This document shows positions 41,586 to 50,590 of a DNA stretch of 64,000 bases, one piece after another. This stretch comes from UBA1783 sp964449115. GTDB taxonomy: Bacteria > Bacillota_I > Bacilli_A > Erysipelotrichales > Erysipelotrichaceae. The stretch's first letter is position 1; the number at the start of each line of letters is the position of its first letter. The translations under genes were made by a program, and so were the position numbers. A model generated the notes under the pieces. The model saw nothing but the letters and a program-made list of their open reading frames with translations. It searched no databases and was not told the origin of the DNA. Location: assembly GCA_964449115.1 (NCBI GenBank), contig CAYUXW010000004.1:1-64000 (forward strand), read 5' to 3'.

Positions 41586-43580
41586 ATGAACAAGCGCTAT
41601 TTTATAATTACTCTGATAATATGTATGATGCTTTCATATCTTTTTGGCTGCACTTCCATAAAAAAAGAGAAAATAGAACTGGTAACTTCTTCAAAAGATA
41701 TTTATGTAAAAAAGATTGAAAACATACCAGAAGATTTTATTATGGGTATGGATTCTTCCTGTGTTATCGCTTTAGAAAACAGTGGAGTTGAATACTATGA
41801 TTTCCAGGGAAATATTGCTGATGTCTTCAGTGTTTTGGCTCAAAGTGGAATTAACTATATTAGAGTCAGAATCTGGAATAATCCCTATGATGAAAATGGC
41901 AATGGCTACGGTGGAGGAAACTGTGATATTGACAATGCTATTGAGATAGGAAAAAGAGCAACTAAATATGGAATGAAACTTTTAGTAAATTTCCATTATT
42001 CCGACTTTTGGGCCGATCCAGCCAAACAGCAGGTTCCAAAAGCCTGGGAAAAAATGAATATTGAAGAAAAAGGACAGGCCTTATATTTATATACTAAGGA
42101 TTGTTTAATCAAATTGAAAAAAGCGGGTGTCGATGTAGGTATGGTTCAGTTGGGAAATGAAACCAACAGCGCTATGGCTGGTGAGACAATCTGGATGAAT
42201 ATTATTTATCATTTAATGGGTAATGGGGCTAAAGCAGTTAGAGAAGTCTTTCCTGAAGCCTTAATCGCCGTTCATTTTACCAATCCAGAAAAAGGCAGCA
42301 ATTATCAGGATTATGCCAAAAAGTTAGACTACTACAATTTGGATTATGATGTCTTTGCCAGCAGCTACTACCCTTTCTGGCATGGCAGTCTGGATAATCT
42401 GGCTTTTATCCTTTCAGAAATAGCAACCACCTACAACAAGAAGGTTATGGTAATGGAAACTTCTTACCCCTATACAACTGAAGATAGCGACTTTAACAGC
42501 AATACCATTTCAGAAGGCAGTGTGGTAACTAAAAATTATCCTTACTCCATTCAGGGGCAGACAAATGCTATAGTCGATATAATAGATACCATAGTCAACA
42601 AGACTGTTGGTGGTATCGGTATCTGTTACTGGGAAGGAACCTGGATTTCTGTTGGGCAAAAAAGTTACCGGCAGAATAGTTATCTATGGGAAAAGTATGG
42701 TTCTGGTTGGGCTACTTCTTTCGCTATAAGTTATGATCCTGATGATGCCGGGCAGTATTATGGCGGATGTGCAGTCGATAATCAGGCAATGTTTGACAGT
42801 ACAGGACATCCTTTAGAATCATTAAAAGTCTTTCAATTGGTTAAAACTGGTAACGAAATTAAAATTGTTGCTGATGAAGCTGAAGATGTTCATCTAACTT
42901 TTGATTATAACTCCACCATTTCTTTACCTGATAAAGTAAATGTTATCATGAGCGATAATTCTCAAAGAGAAAGCAGCGTTATTTGGCAAAATGAAATGAT
43001 TAATCTAATCGATAGTTCAAAAACGGGAAAATATAAAATTGAAGGATATGCGGATGGCTTAAATGTTTACTGCTACATCTCAATTGTCAAAAAAAATTAT
43101 CTGTTAAACCCTTCTTTTGAAATAGATAAACATGGCACAGAAATTCCAACTGGCTGGCAGGTTTTCCATAATAATCAAATCGATGAATTATATGTTGAAG
43201 ATAAGACCTCTGATTCTTCAGATGGACATAAACATTTCCATTTCTGGTCAAAAGCACAAGATTCAGTAGAGTTTTCTCTGCAGCAGAATCTTCTGTCTTT
43301 AGAAAAAGGACTCTATGATTACTCTATTTCCATAATGGGTGGCGATGGAGGAAGCACAAACATCTATGCTTATGTTAGAATAAATGGTGAGATTAAATAT
43401 AGTGCGCCATTAAATATTACTATTTATAATAGTTGGCAAAAAGCTGCTATCCAAAACATCGACTACGACGGGGTTTCAACAATTGAAGTTGGAATATACG
43501 TAAAATGCTCTGGCACCAATAATGGGGCCTGGGGAAAAATTGATGATGCCAGTTTAACGCTCAGTAAACAAGGAGAATAA
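41586..43580 (+). CDS. Secreted arabinogalactan endo-beta-1,4-galactanase, GH53 lipoprotein
   Basis: Cleaves beta-1,4-galactan side chains of pectin outside the cell. Signal peptide with lipobox LFGC (Cys22); GH53 domain about 50-395 with acid/base Glu192 in LGNET and nucleophile Glu291 in METSY, plus RVRIWNNPYDENGNGYGGGN. A Big_4-like domain (about 445-500, with IMSDNSQRESSVIW) follows, then a C-terminal jelly-roll carbohydrate-binding module starting NYLLNPSFEID. At 664 residues it is a multidomain surface enzyme. It is translated with the GH13 gene 1 bp downstream. A paralogue without signal peptide is at 52347-53450. Confidence 0.92.
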   Translation: MNKRYFIITLIICMMLSYLFGCTSIKKEKIELVTSSKDIYVKKIENIPEDFIMGMDSSCVIALENSGVEYYDFQGNIADVFSVLAQSGINYIRVRIWNNPYDENGNGYGGGNCDIDNAIEIGKRATKYGMKLLVNFHYSDFWADPAKQQVPKAWEKMNIEEKGQALYLYTKDCLIKLKKAGVDVGMVQLGNETNSAMAGETIWMNIIYHLMGNGAKAVREVFPEALIAVHFTNPEKGSNYQDYAKKLDYYNLDYDVFASSYYPFWHGSLDNLAFILSEIATTYNKKVMVMETSYPYTTEDSDFNSNTISEGSVVTKNYPYSIQGQTNAIVDIIDTIVNKTVGGIGICYWEGTWISVGQKSYRQNSYLWEKYGSGWATSFAISYDPDDAGQYYGGCAVDNQAMFDSTGHPLESLKVFQLVKTGNEIKIVADEAEDVHLTFDYNSTISLPDKVNVIMSDNSQRESSVIWQNEMINLIDSSKTGKYKIEGYADGLNVYCYISIVKKNYLLNPSFEIDKHGTEIPTGWQVFHNNQIDELYVEDKTSDSSDGHKHFHFWSKAQDSVEFSLQQNLLSLEKGLYDYSISIMGGDGGSTNIYAYVRINGEIKYSAPLNITIYNSWQKAAIQNIDYDGVSTIEVGIYVKCSGTNNGAWGKIDDASLTLSKQGE

Positions 43581-43581
43581 A

Positions 43582-45138
43582 ATGAAAAAGAGATTAATAA
43601 TTATGATACTACTTACTTCCTTATTATTTGGTTGCAGTGCCAAAACAAAAGATACTGTTGACGATAATTATCGTGTCTTCTATCAAATCTTTGTTGGGTC
43701 ATTTTCCGATTCCAACAATGATGGCATTGGTGATTTAAGAGGCATCATCAACCGCTTTGATTATTTAAATGATGGTAATGCCAATTCTAAAAAATCTTTA
43801 GGTGTTCAGGGAATCTGGCTTTCTCCAATTTTCTTATCTAACAGTTATCACAAATATGATGTTATTGACTACTATCAGATTGACCCTCAATTTGGTACGA
43901 TGGATGATTTAAAAGAGTTGATTGAATTATGCCATGAAAGAAATGTGAAAATTATTCTGGACTTGGTAGTCAATCACACTTCATCCGATCATGACTGGTT
44001 TAGAAACTTTGTAGCTACTCATCAAGCAAATAACACCTTGAATATTTACTATGACTTCTATACCTATGTAACTGTAGATACTAAAGTCAACGGACGAGTT
44101 TATAATGCTATACCAGCAACCGACCACTATTATGAATGTAATTTCTCTAATGTTATGCCTGAGCTAAACTTTGACAATCCTCTTGTTAAAGATGAAATAT
44201 TAAAGGTTGCCAAATATTATTTGGATTTAGGAGTGGATGGTTTTAGATTTGATGCAGCAAAATATATCTATTTCAGAGACAATCCCGCTTCTGTTGAGTT
44301 CTGGAAATGGTTTATGGCCGAATTAAAAGCCATTAAACCTGATATCTATGTTGTCGGCGAAGTCTGGAGCAACGATATTGAAACTCTTCAGTATATTACC
44401 GAATTAAACTGCTTTAACTTCCAGACTTCTCAAACCGAAGGAGCAATTGCAGTTGCCGCAAAAGGAGGTAACTGTAATGTCTTTACATCTTATGTTGATC
44501 TTTATTTGGACAAAATAAAAGAAGCAAATCCTGAGGCTATGTACATGCCATTTATTTCTAATCATGACATGGACAGAAGTGCTGGTTATCTGATGATGGC
44601 CAACAAGTTCAGCTATATGGCAGCTAATCTATACATCTTATGCTCAGGATCTCCATTTATCTATTATGGTGAAGAAATTGGCATGAAGGGAACCAGAGGT
44701 GGAGCTAATACTGATGCCAATCGTCGTTTAGCGATGCTCTGGGGTGATAACGATACTGTAGAGGATCCAGTTGGCACTACTTATGACAGCAACAAACAGA
44801 CCAACGGCACTGTTGCTTCTCATCTTAAAGATAAAGACAGCCTTTTCCATCATTATCGCAAACTGATAGATCTAAGAAATAAATATCCTCAGATTGCCAG
44901 AGGAGATTATGATAAAATCAATTTTGTTGACACCTTTGTTGGAGGCTTCATCATAACTTACAATGGTGAAACAACTTATTTGATGCACAATACTGGCCAA
45001 CAGGAAAAAACTATTGACTTAAGCTTATATCCTGTCTTAGAGATAACTGAAATCTGTGATTACATCGGACAGTCAACCGCTAAACTTGAAGGAACAAACT
45101 TAATAATTGGACCTCAAACAAGTGTCATACTAAAATAA
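43582..45138 (+). CDS. Alpha-amylase family glycoside hydrolase (GH13) lipoprotein
   Basis: A surface alpha-glucan-degrading enzyme of 518 residues. Lipobox LLFGC (Cys18) after a short signal peptide; then FYQIFVGSFSDSN, DLVVNHTS, the nucleophile in GFRFDAAKYI, the acid/base Glu in VVGEVWSN and ISNHDMDR. The absence of extra modules suggests action on soluble oligosaccharides. It follows the GH53 gene after one base with AAGGAG at that gene's end, so one mRNA makes a galactanase and an alpha-glucanase. Confidence 0.92.
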   Translation: MKKRLIIMILLTSLLFGCSAKTKDTVDDNYRVFYQIFVGSFSDSNNDGIGDLRGIINRFDYLNDGNANSKKSLGVQGIWLSPIFLSNSYHKYDVIDYYQIDPQFGTMDDLKELIELCHERNVKIILDLVVNHTSSDHDWFRNFVATHQANNTLNIYYDFYTYVTVDTKVNGRVYNAIPATDHYYECNFSNVMPELNFDNPLVKDEILKVAKYYLDLGVDGFRFDAAKYIYFRDNPASVEFWKWFMAELKAIKPDIYVVGEVWSNDIETLQYITELNCFNFQTSQTEGAIAVAAKGGNCNVFTSYVDLYLDKIKEANPEAMYMPFISNHDMDRSAGYLMMANKFSYMAANLYILCSGSPFIYYGEEIGMKGTRGGANTDANRRLAMLWGDNDTVEDPVGTTYDSNKQTNGTVASHLKDKDSLFHHYRKLIDLRNKYPQIARGDYDKINFVDTFVGGFIITYNGETTYLMHNTGQQEKTIDLSLYPVLEITEICDYIGQSTAKLEGTNLIIGPQTSVILK

Positions 45139-45142
45139 AAAA

Positions 45143-45171
45143 ATGACAAGCAATACAATTCTTATTATAAT
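45143..45171 (+). promoter_or_regulatory. Promoter of the small membrane protein gene
   Basis: ATGACA (45143-45148, five of six consensus bases) and TATAAT (45166-45171) with a 17-bp spacer, just after the GH13 stop. The spacer between GH13 and this promoter shows no terminator, so readthrough is possible. Confidence 0.6.
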
Positions 45172-45222
45172 TAATATAGACACTTACAAATGTTAATAAT
45201 TAAATTTAAGGAGGTAATGACT

Positions 45223-45408
45223 ATGATTAAAAAAGTAATCTATGTCTCAGCAATATATGCTCTGTTTTGTGGGCTGATGATTTACCTGGTTTTTAAATAT
45301 CCACATATGGCAATATTTTCATCAATATATGGAGCTGTAACATCAATTTTCCCAACCTGTCTGTTATGTTGTGTGCTTATCAGTTTATTCTCAAACAAAA
45401 AAGACTAA
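45223..45408 (+). CDS. Small two-helix membrane protein
   Basis: A 61-residue hydrophobic protein starting MIKKVIYVSAIYALF, with two predicted helices (about 4-23 and 33-54), two cysteines in CLLCC and a short basic tail SNKKD. I do not recognise a family. The ATG at 45223 is 8 nt from AAGGAGG; earlier in-frame ATGs are too near or lack a site. It is framed by its own promoter and a terminator, so it looks like a real independent gene. Confidence 0.65.
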   Translation: MIKKVIYVSAIYALFCGLMIYLVFKYPHMAIFSSIYGAVTSIFPTCLLCCVLISLFSNKKD

Positions 45409-45423
45409 TGACAGTCTTTTTTT
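45397..45423. terminator. Bidirectional terminator between convergent genes
   Basis: AAAAAAGACT pairs with AGTCTTTTTT around a short loop; it overlaps the stop codons of both the small membrane protein gene and the gene at 45422-46066. Confidence 0.85.
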
Positions 45424-46066
45424 ATACTCCAAATAATACTTCTTTAAAGAACTTTTTCGTTTTCTCTTTGCCAAAACTCTGAATAAACGGATCAGTTGCT
45501 GGACCTCCGTTTTCAATTAATCCATTTGAATAAAGTGAAGCTTTTTCTTTTTTTAAATTGATATCACATTTATCACATTTTAATAAAGCCTTGATATATT
45601 CATCGTAATATCTGTCAATCATTTCCACTATCAATTCTGTTTCAGTAGATTTTTTAAAGATTGTCCCAGCCATTCGTAAATCTTCATACCAATGACTTTT
45701 TTGAGGATTATTTTCAATCAATTCATCATAGTGATTGGCAATATTTTTTAAACCAGAACAATCAAAACTATTGTTTATTGTTGTATTAAAAGGCTCTAAA
45801 TATAGAATGTTATTACCCATCATTTTAATATGATCATATGAAATCATTGGTCCATCTATTTCAAAAGGATTAACAATCAGGCTATCCATTTTCATAATCC
45901 CTTTATCATCAGTCACTCTCATTATGCCTATATTGCCCAAACCTTGAGCATAGTAGCTGCTGTTAATAAAAGTCATACCATTTAAATGAAGCATTTTGAA
46001 CTCTTCATTTTCTTTTTCTATCAATTTAAACTCTTTAGAAATCTTTTCTAAAATTATTTTTACCAT
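45422..46066 (-). CDS. Uncharacterised protein (possible distant bilin-reductase-like fold)
   Basis: A 214-residue soluble protein I do not recognise. It has a middle segment of alternating hydrophobics, DSLIVNPFEIDGPMISYDHI then a second strand NNILYLEP, followed by HWYEDLRMAGTIF and a Lys-rich C terminus. The pattern of proline, aspartate and paired strands resembles ferredoxin-dependent bilin reductases, but this is visual resemblance only. The start at 46066 has GGGGCGGAT upstream; six more codons are possible. The preceding gene encodes an exported unknown protein. Confidence 0.6.
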   Translation of the reverse strand: MVKIILEKISKEFKLIEKENEEFKMLHLNGMTFINSSYYAQGLGNIGIMRVTDDKGIMKMDSLIVNPFEIDGPMISYDHIKMMGNNILYLEPFNTTINNSFDCSGLKNIANHYDELIENNPQKSHWYEDLRMAGTIFKKSTETELIVEMIDRYYDEYIKALLKCDKCDINLKKEKASLYSNGLIENGGPATDPFIQSFGKEKTKKFFKEVLFGV

Positions 46067-46099
46067 TATATTTATCCGCCCCATTCAAACCAAAGATAA

Positions 46100-46786
46100 C
46101 TATCCAATGATTTTTACTAAATAGCAACTTTCAGTCCAACTTTCACATCCTTCAAGACCTTGATATGAACCAATCAGTTTTAATTTAATGCTTTCAAATT
46201 TTACCTCTGTATTTAAGATAAACTCATTATTAGCCAATTCAAGATATAGTTCCTCAACAAGCTTTGTTTCATCCTCATAATCAAAGCCAAGCCTTTCCAT
46301 TAGTGCCTTAACAGTAATATCTCCTGTTACATACCAGGTTTCATAACTGAAATTATAAAATTCAATATCTTTAGTACCAAACATTTCCTCATAACAATAC
46401 TTGTACAAACGACCAGGAAGAATATCATTTTGAACTGGATAGCCATAATTATATTCAAGCTGTCTGTTTACATCAAAAATCTCTTCATATGGATCTATTG
46501 TATACCAAACACCATCTACAGAAACAGCTCCATAAGGAGCAAACAAAATAATTTCTTTGGCTGACAGCTGGCTTTTATATTTATAAACTCGTCCCGTTCC
46601 ATACAAATCGGTATTGTTAAAATACTCAAATCTAGTTTTTAAAATTGTCTTTTTCCAGACATCATTAAACATTTTTGTTTCCTGTTTCGAAAGTTTTTCT
46701 TCATACAAATATATTTCCTTCGTATTAATATCAATAGTAATAAACAAAAGAACTACTGCTACTAAAGCCAAAAGTATTTTCTTCAT
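46100..46786 (-). CDS. Uncharacterised membrane-anchored or exported protein
   Basis: A 228-residue protein with an N-terminal hydrophobic segment (MKKILLALVAVVLLFITI) and no lipobox, so a signal anchor or peptide. The remainder is rich in Tyr, Glu and Phe, with PYGAVSVDGVWYTIDPYEEIF and a C-terminal pair of cysteines in GCESWTESCYLV. No family is recognised. It is followed by the cytoplasmic unknown gene after 33 bp in the same orientation. Confidence 0.6.
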   Translation of the reverse strand: MKKILLALVAVVLLFITIDINTKEIYLYEEKLSKQETKMFNDVWKKTILKTRFEYFNNTDLYGTGRVYKYKSQLSAKEIILFAPYGAVSVDGVWYTIDPYEEIFDVNRQLEYNYGYPVQNDILPGRLYKYCYEEMFGTKDIEFYNFSYETWYVTGDITVKALMERLGFDYEDETKLVEELYLELANNEFILNTEVKFESIKLKLIGSYQGLEGCESWTESCYLVKIIG

Positions 46787-46910
46787 TTTTTTACCTTCTT
46801 TCCATTTTCATTATAATATATCAATTAGTGATTTATAAGAAAAAGACAGTCTAAAAATTAAAATACTGCAAAATCAGATTATTTGTTTCAAAAAATTAAT
46901 GCTGCCAGCA

Positions 46911-46938
46911 AAAAAGGAAGTACAGTCCTTCCTTTTTT
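46911..46938 (-). terminator. Terminator of the sugar ABC transporter operon
   Basis: AAAAAGGAAG pairs with CTTCCTTTTT around a 7-nt loop, flanked by a T-run on the minus strand, 16 bp after the ATPase stop. Confidence 0.85.
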
Positions 46939-46953
46939 ATCAGCTTTTAAAAC

Positions 46954-48072
46954 TTATTTTAATAAATTGTTTTCTGTTTCTACATCAAACAAATGCATTA
47001 CTTTTCCTTCAAAAGTGATGTAGAACTCATGGCCTGCCTGAAGATCATGTCTTTGTTTTTGACTTAAGCCAATGGTTGGAACCCTAACAATCAGATGAGT
47101 ATCATCATCTGTTGTGGTATGAAGATGAAGCTCAGAACCCATCATTTCATTAACCATTACCGTACATTTAATTCCTTCATTTCCTTTAGCCAAAACAATA
47201 TGTTCAGGTCTGACACCTAAGATTATTTCTTGAGGTTTAACATTTAATTTCTTTAACTGTTCTCCCTTTTCACCATCTACTAAGATTTTAGCCCCAAATG
47301 GTGTTACATAGTACTGGCCATCTTCAAACACCAGGTTTGTTTTAAAGGTGTTCATTTTAGGCGCACCAATAAATTCAGCTACAAACAGATTGTCTGGATG
47401 ATCAAATACTTCATCAGGAGTACCAACCTGCATGATAAAGCCATCCTTCATAATGACGATTCGATCACCTAAAGTCATAGCTTCTGTCTGGTCATGGGTA
47501 ACATAGATAAATGTTGTATCAATTCTTTTTCTCAACAAGATAATCTCAGCACGCATCTGATTACGCAGTTTAGCATCCAGATTACTTAAAGGTTCATCCA
47601 TCAAGAATACTTTTGGATGACGAACCATCGCCCTACCAATAGCGACACGCTGTCTCTGACCACCAGATAAAGCTCTTGGCTTTCTGTTTAAATATTCGGT
47701 AATACCTAAGATTTCAGCTGCTTCAGCTACTTTTTCAAACACCTCCTGTTGAGGCAATTTTCTAAGTCTCAGTGGGAAAGCAATATTTTCAAAGACAGTT
47801 AAATGTGGATATAACGCATAGTTTTGGAAAACCATCGAAATATCTCTGTCTTTTGGTTGTAAGTCATTTACTACAACATCATCAATTTCAATAGTACCTT
47901 CAGAAATTTCTTCTAATCCCGCTACCATTCTTAAAGTAGTTGATTTTCCACATCCTGATGGTCCTACAAACACCACAAATTCTTTGTCGGCAATATCAAG
48001 GTTGAAATCTTGAACCGCGACCACTTTATTATCATAAATTTTCTTTACATTCGTTAATTTTACTCTTGCCAT
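46954..48072 (-). CDS. msmX: Sugar ABC transporter ATP-binding protein (MsmX/UgpC/MalK type)
   Basis: ATPase of carbohydrate importers, 372 residues. Walker A GPSGCGKST near 38-46, QNYALYPHLTVFENIAFPL (Q-loop), signature LSGGQRQR, Walker B VFLMDEPLSNLDAKLR, then the TOBE-type domain with GVRPEHI. In Bacillota one MsmX often energises several sugar permeases; here it lies in the operon with its permeases, 4 bp after malG. The symbol is by type, not proven function. Confidence 0.9.
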   Translation of the reverse strand: MARVKLTNVKKIYDNKVVAVQDFNLDIADKEFVVFVGPSGCGKSTTLRMVAGLEEISEGTIEIDDVVVNDLQPKDRDISMVFQNYALYPHLTVFENIAFPLRLRKLPQQEVFEKVAEAAEILGITEYLNRKPRALSGGQRQRVAIGRAMVRHPKVFLMDEPLSNLDAKLRNQMRAEIILLRKRIDTTFIYVTHDQTEAMTLGDRIVIMKDGFIMQVGTPDEVFDHPDNLFVAEFIGAPKMNTFKTNLVFEDGQYYVTPFGAKILVDGEKGEQLKKLNVKPQEIILGVRPEHIVLAKGNEGIKCTVMVNEMMGSELHLHTTTDDDTHLIVRVPTIGLSQKQRHDLQAGHEFYITFEGKVMHLFDVETENNLLK

Positions 48073-48076
48073 AATT

Positions 48077-48940
48077 TTATCCTTTCACTGCTCCTCCGGT
48101 TACACCTTCAACATAATATTTTTGTAACGACATAAATAATATCGTAATAGGTACCGCTACTAGTACACCACCAGCACAGAACATTGTATAGTTCGCTGTT
48201 AATGATGATGGTGTAGAAATCATATTCTGTAAACCTACCGCTACGTTCATTCCCCTGCTGGTATTGTGAGCAATATATCTTGCAAACATAAAGTCTCCCC
48301 AAGGTGCCATAAACGCAGTCAGGATAGTATAAATTATGATTGGCTTAGACAGAGGCATGATAACTTTGGTTAGTACCTGAAAGCGTGTTGCCCCATCAAT
48401 TCTTGCTGCCTCATCCAGCGAGCGAGATATAGTATCAAAGAATCCTTTGGACACATAGTATCCCATCGCACTGCTGGCGGTATAAACTAGAATTAACCCT
48501 GGAACAGAATTAGCTCCAGTCAGTCCCATACCACTCAATATTTTGTATAGAACAATCATAGTGATAAATCCAGGGAACATTCCCAAGACAAGCATAATGT
48601 TCATCAAACCTTTTCTTCCCTTGAAGCGTAATCTTGATAAAGTATAACTCATCGTCAATACCATAATTGTCTGAATCGCAGAAACAAATACTGCGATAAT
48701 GAAAGTATTTTTATACCAGATTAAAAAATCTGTTTTAGTAAATAAATTAATATAGTTATCAAATCCCCATACTTTAGGTATGATGTAACCTACCTGATAA
48801 GTTGATTCACATCTAAATGATTCACAAACCAGACAGAAAAAAGGAAATAGCCAGATAACTGAAATAACTATAAGAACTGCATAGATTAATCCATTTGACA
48901 ATCTATTCTTTAGTTTTTGACCCATATGTTTTTTTGCCAT
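48077..48940 (-). CDS. Sugar ABC transporter permease, MalG/GanQ type
   Basis: A six-helix permease of 287 residues. SLDEAARIDGATRFQVLTKV is the EAA loop that docks on the ATPase; the ending YVEGVTGGAVKG is typical of MalG-like proteins. Its start overlaps the stop of the MalF-like gene by 1 bp (TAATG). Maltodextrin (MalG, MdxG) and galacto-oligosaccharide (GanQ) permeases are close relatives and cannot be separated by eye. Confidence 0.9.
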   Translation of the reverse strand: MAKKHMGQKLKNRLSNGLIYAVLIVISVIWLFPFFCLVCESFRCESTYQVGYIIPKVWGFDNYINLFTKTDFLIWYKNTFIIAVFVSAIQTIMVLTMSYTLSRLRFKGRKGLMNIMLVLGMFPGFITMIVLYKILSGMGLTGANSVPGLILVYTASSAMGYYVSKGFFDTISRSLDEAARIDGATRFQVLTKVIMPLSKPIIIYTILTAFMAPWGDFMFARYIAHNTSRGMNVAVGLQNMISTPSSLTANYTMFCAGGVLVAVPITILFMSLQKYYVEGVTGGAVKG

Positions 48941-50508
48941 TATGAATAATCCTCCTCATTTCTAGTTGAAGGCATTATATTGTAAACAACAACCGAAATT
49001 GATGATACAACCACGAAAATCATAATGCCTATTACCGCAGCCAAGTAATATTTACTTTCTGCTCCAGTCGTCAAGTTAAATAACCAGGTAATCAACAGAT
49101 CTGTATCTCCAGCTCCACCACCACTTGTTAACAGTTTAGGGTTGCTTGGTCCTCCACCTGTCAAAAGGTAGATAACGTTAAAGTTGTTGATATTTCCAAT
49201 AAAGCTGGTTAATAAATATGGTCCTGTAACAAACATCATATAAGGCATCGTAATCTTGGTATATTGCTGGAAAACTGATGCTCCATCAATTTGAGATGAC
49301 TCATATAAATCCTTAGGTATGTTCATTAAAATTCCAGTACATATCAGCATCGTATATGGAATACCAATCCAGATGTTAACAATGATAACCATTGCCCTGG
49401 CAATATCTGTAACTCCCCAGAATTTTATAATTTCTGAGATGTTTTTAATAACTCCCAGCTCCATCAACAGGCCATTTGCCAGACCATTGTTGGCAAACAT
49501 TTTTGAAATATAAAGCAAAGAAACAAACTGTGGAACAGCACTGGTCAATACCAAAATACCACGCCATAATTTCTTTAACTTGATTCCTTTTTTATTAATC
49601 ATAATTGCGACAAACATTCCAATGAAATAGTTTGAGAAGGTCGCAAAGAAGGCCCAAATCAAGGTCCACGATAAGATTTCACCAAAAGCAAATGACAGAT
49701 TGTCAGAACCCACATTCATGCTGAACAGAGAATTGAAATTAGTTAATCCAACCCAGGTAAATAGGTTTGAATAGCCATCATGAGCAGCATCATAATTTGT
49801 AAAAGCTACTAAAATCATGAAAATGATTGGGAATACTGTGAAAGTCATAATCCCAGTAAGTGGAACAGCCAATAGTGTCTTATGGAATTGTTCATCCAAT
49901 AATGATTCAACATCTTCTTTTGGACTCTTGAGCTTTTTACCAGATTTAAGAATATCTTCCATAATTCTGTTTTGCTTGACATTTGTTCTCCAGGTCCAGA
50001 TAAAGGAAATGATAAAGATAATTGTCAACAAACTATATAGCATAATTTTAAATGAATCATCACCATCTACTCTGACATAAGTATCAAGTTCTGGATCATA
50101 GACAGTTGACGCAGTAGTATCACCAAGGGTTTTAAATTTTGATAGCCAGTGTACTCCACCAAAAATCATATAGACAATAAAGACTGCTTCAAAGACTAAA
50201 AATAGCAGACCTCTTACTATCTGTCCTCTGGCAAGTGAACCTAATCCCATAACGAAGAATGACATTTTGGTTTTCCAATCACCAGTAGTGAATGTTGTAA
50301 ATATATCAACAAATTCATTCTTTAAATAAGCAAAGAATTTTTTGATATATTTTCCAGCTAATACGAATAGATTCAAGAACCATTTAGGTACTGCTTTTAT
50401 TGCTTTTATCAATTTATATAGCAGTGCCTGAAACTTATTCAATCTAAGATAGTCTAAATCACTCAGGTCCTCAAAAAGATTCATACGTTCTACTTTGTAC
50501 TCACTCAT
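48940..50508 (-). CDS. Sugar ABC transporter permease, MalF/GanP type, long N terminus
   Basis: A 522-residue permease. The first 200 residues hold an amphipathic basic start and two to three hydrophobic segments (GSLARGQIVRGLLFLVFEAV and MLYSLLTIIFIISF) before the six-helix core; the EAA loop is DLYESSQIDGASVFQQYTKI. Long MalF forms like this occur in maltodextrin systems. The ATG at 50506-50508 follows GGAGG by 5 nt; 17 further upstream codons lack a site. Partner of the permease overlapping downstream. Confidence 0.9.
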   Translation of the reverse strand: MSEYKVERMNLFEDLSDLDYLRLNKFQALLYKLIKAIKAVPKWFLNLFVLAGKYIKKFFAYLKNEFVDIFTTFTTGDWKTKMSFFVMGLGSLARGQIVRGLLFLVFEAVFIVYMIFGGVHWLSKFKTLGDTTASTVYDPELDTYVRVDGDDSFKIMLYSLLTIIFIISFIWTWRTNVKQNRIMEDILKSGKKLKSPKEDVESLLDEQFHKTLLAVPLTGIMTFTVFPIIFMILVAFTNYDAAHDGYSNLFTWVGLTNFNSLFSMNVGSDNLSFAFGEILSWTLIWAFFATFSNYFIGMFVAIMINKKGIKLKKLWRGILVLTSAVPQFVSLLYISKMFANNGLANGLLMELGVIKNISEIIKFWGVTDIARAMVIIVNIWIGIPYTMLICTGILMNIPKDLYESSQIDGASVFQQYTKITMPYMMFVTGPYLLTSFIGNINNFNVIYLLTGGGPSNPKLLTSGGGAGDTDLLITWLFNLTTGAESKYYLAAVIGIMIFVVVSSISVVVYNIMPSTRNEEDYS

Positions 50509-50532
50509 ACAAACCTCCCTTAAATAATAAAC

Positions 50533-50566
50533 AAGCAGGTCGGAAGACAATACCCCCAACCTGCTT
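50533..50566 (-). terminator. Stem-loop between binding protein and permease genes
   Basis: AAGCAGGT pairs with ACCTGCTT (8 bp) around an 18-nt loop. The T-run after it is weak, so partial termination or mRNA protection of the binding-protein message is likely. Confidence 0.65.
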
Positions 50567-50590
50567 TGTATACAATTAATTATTTATTAA

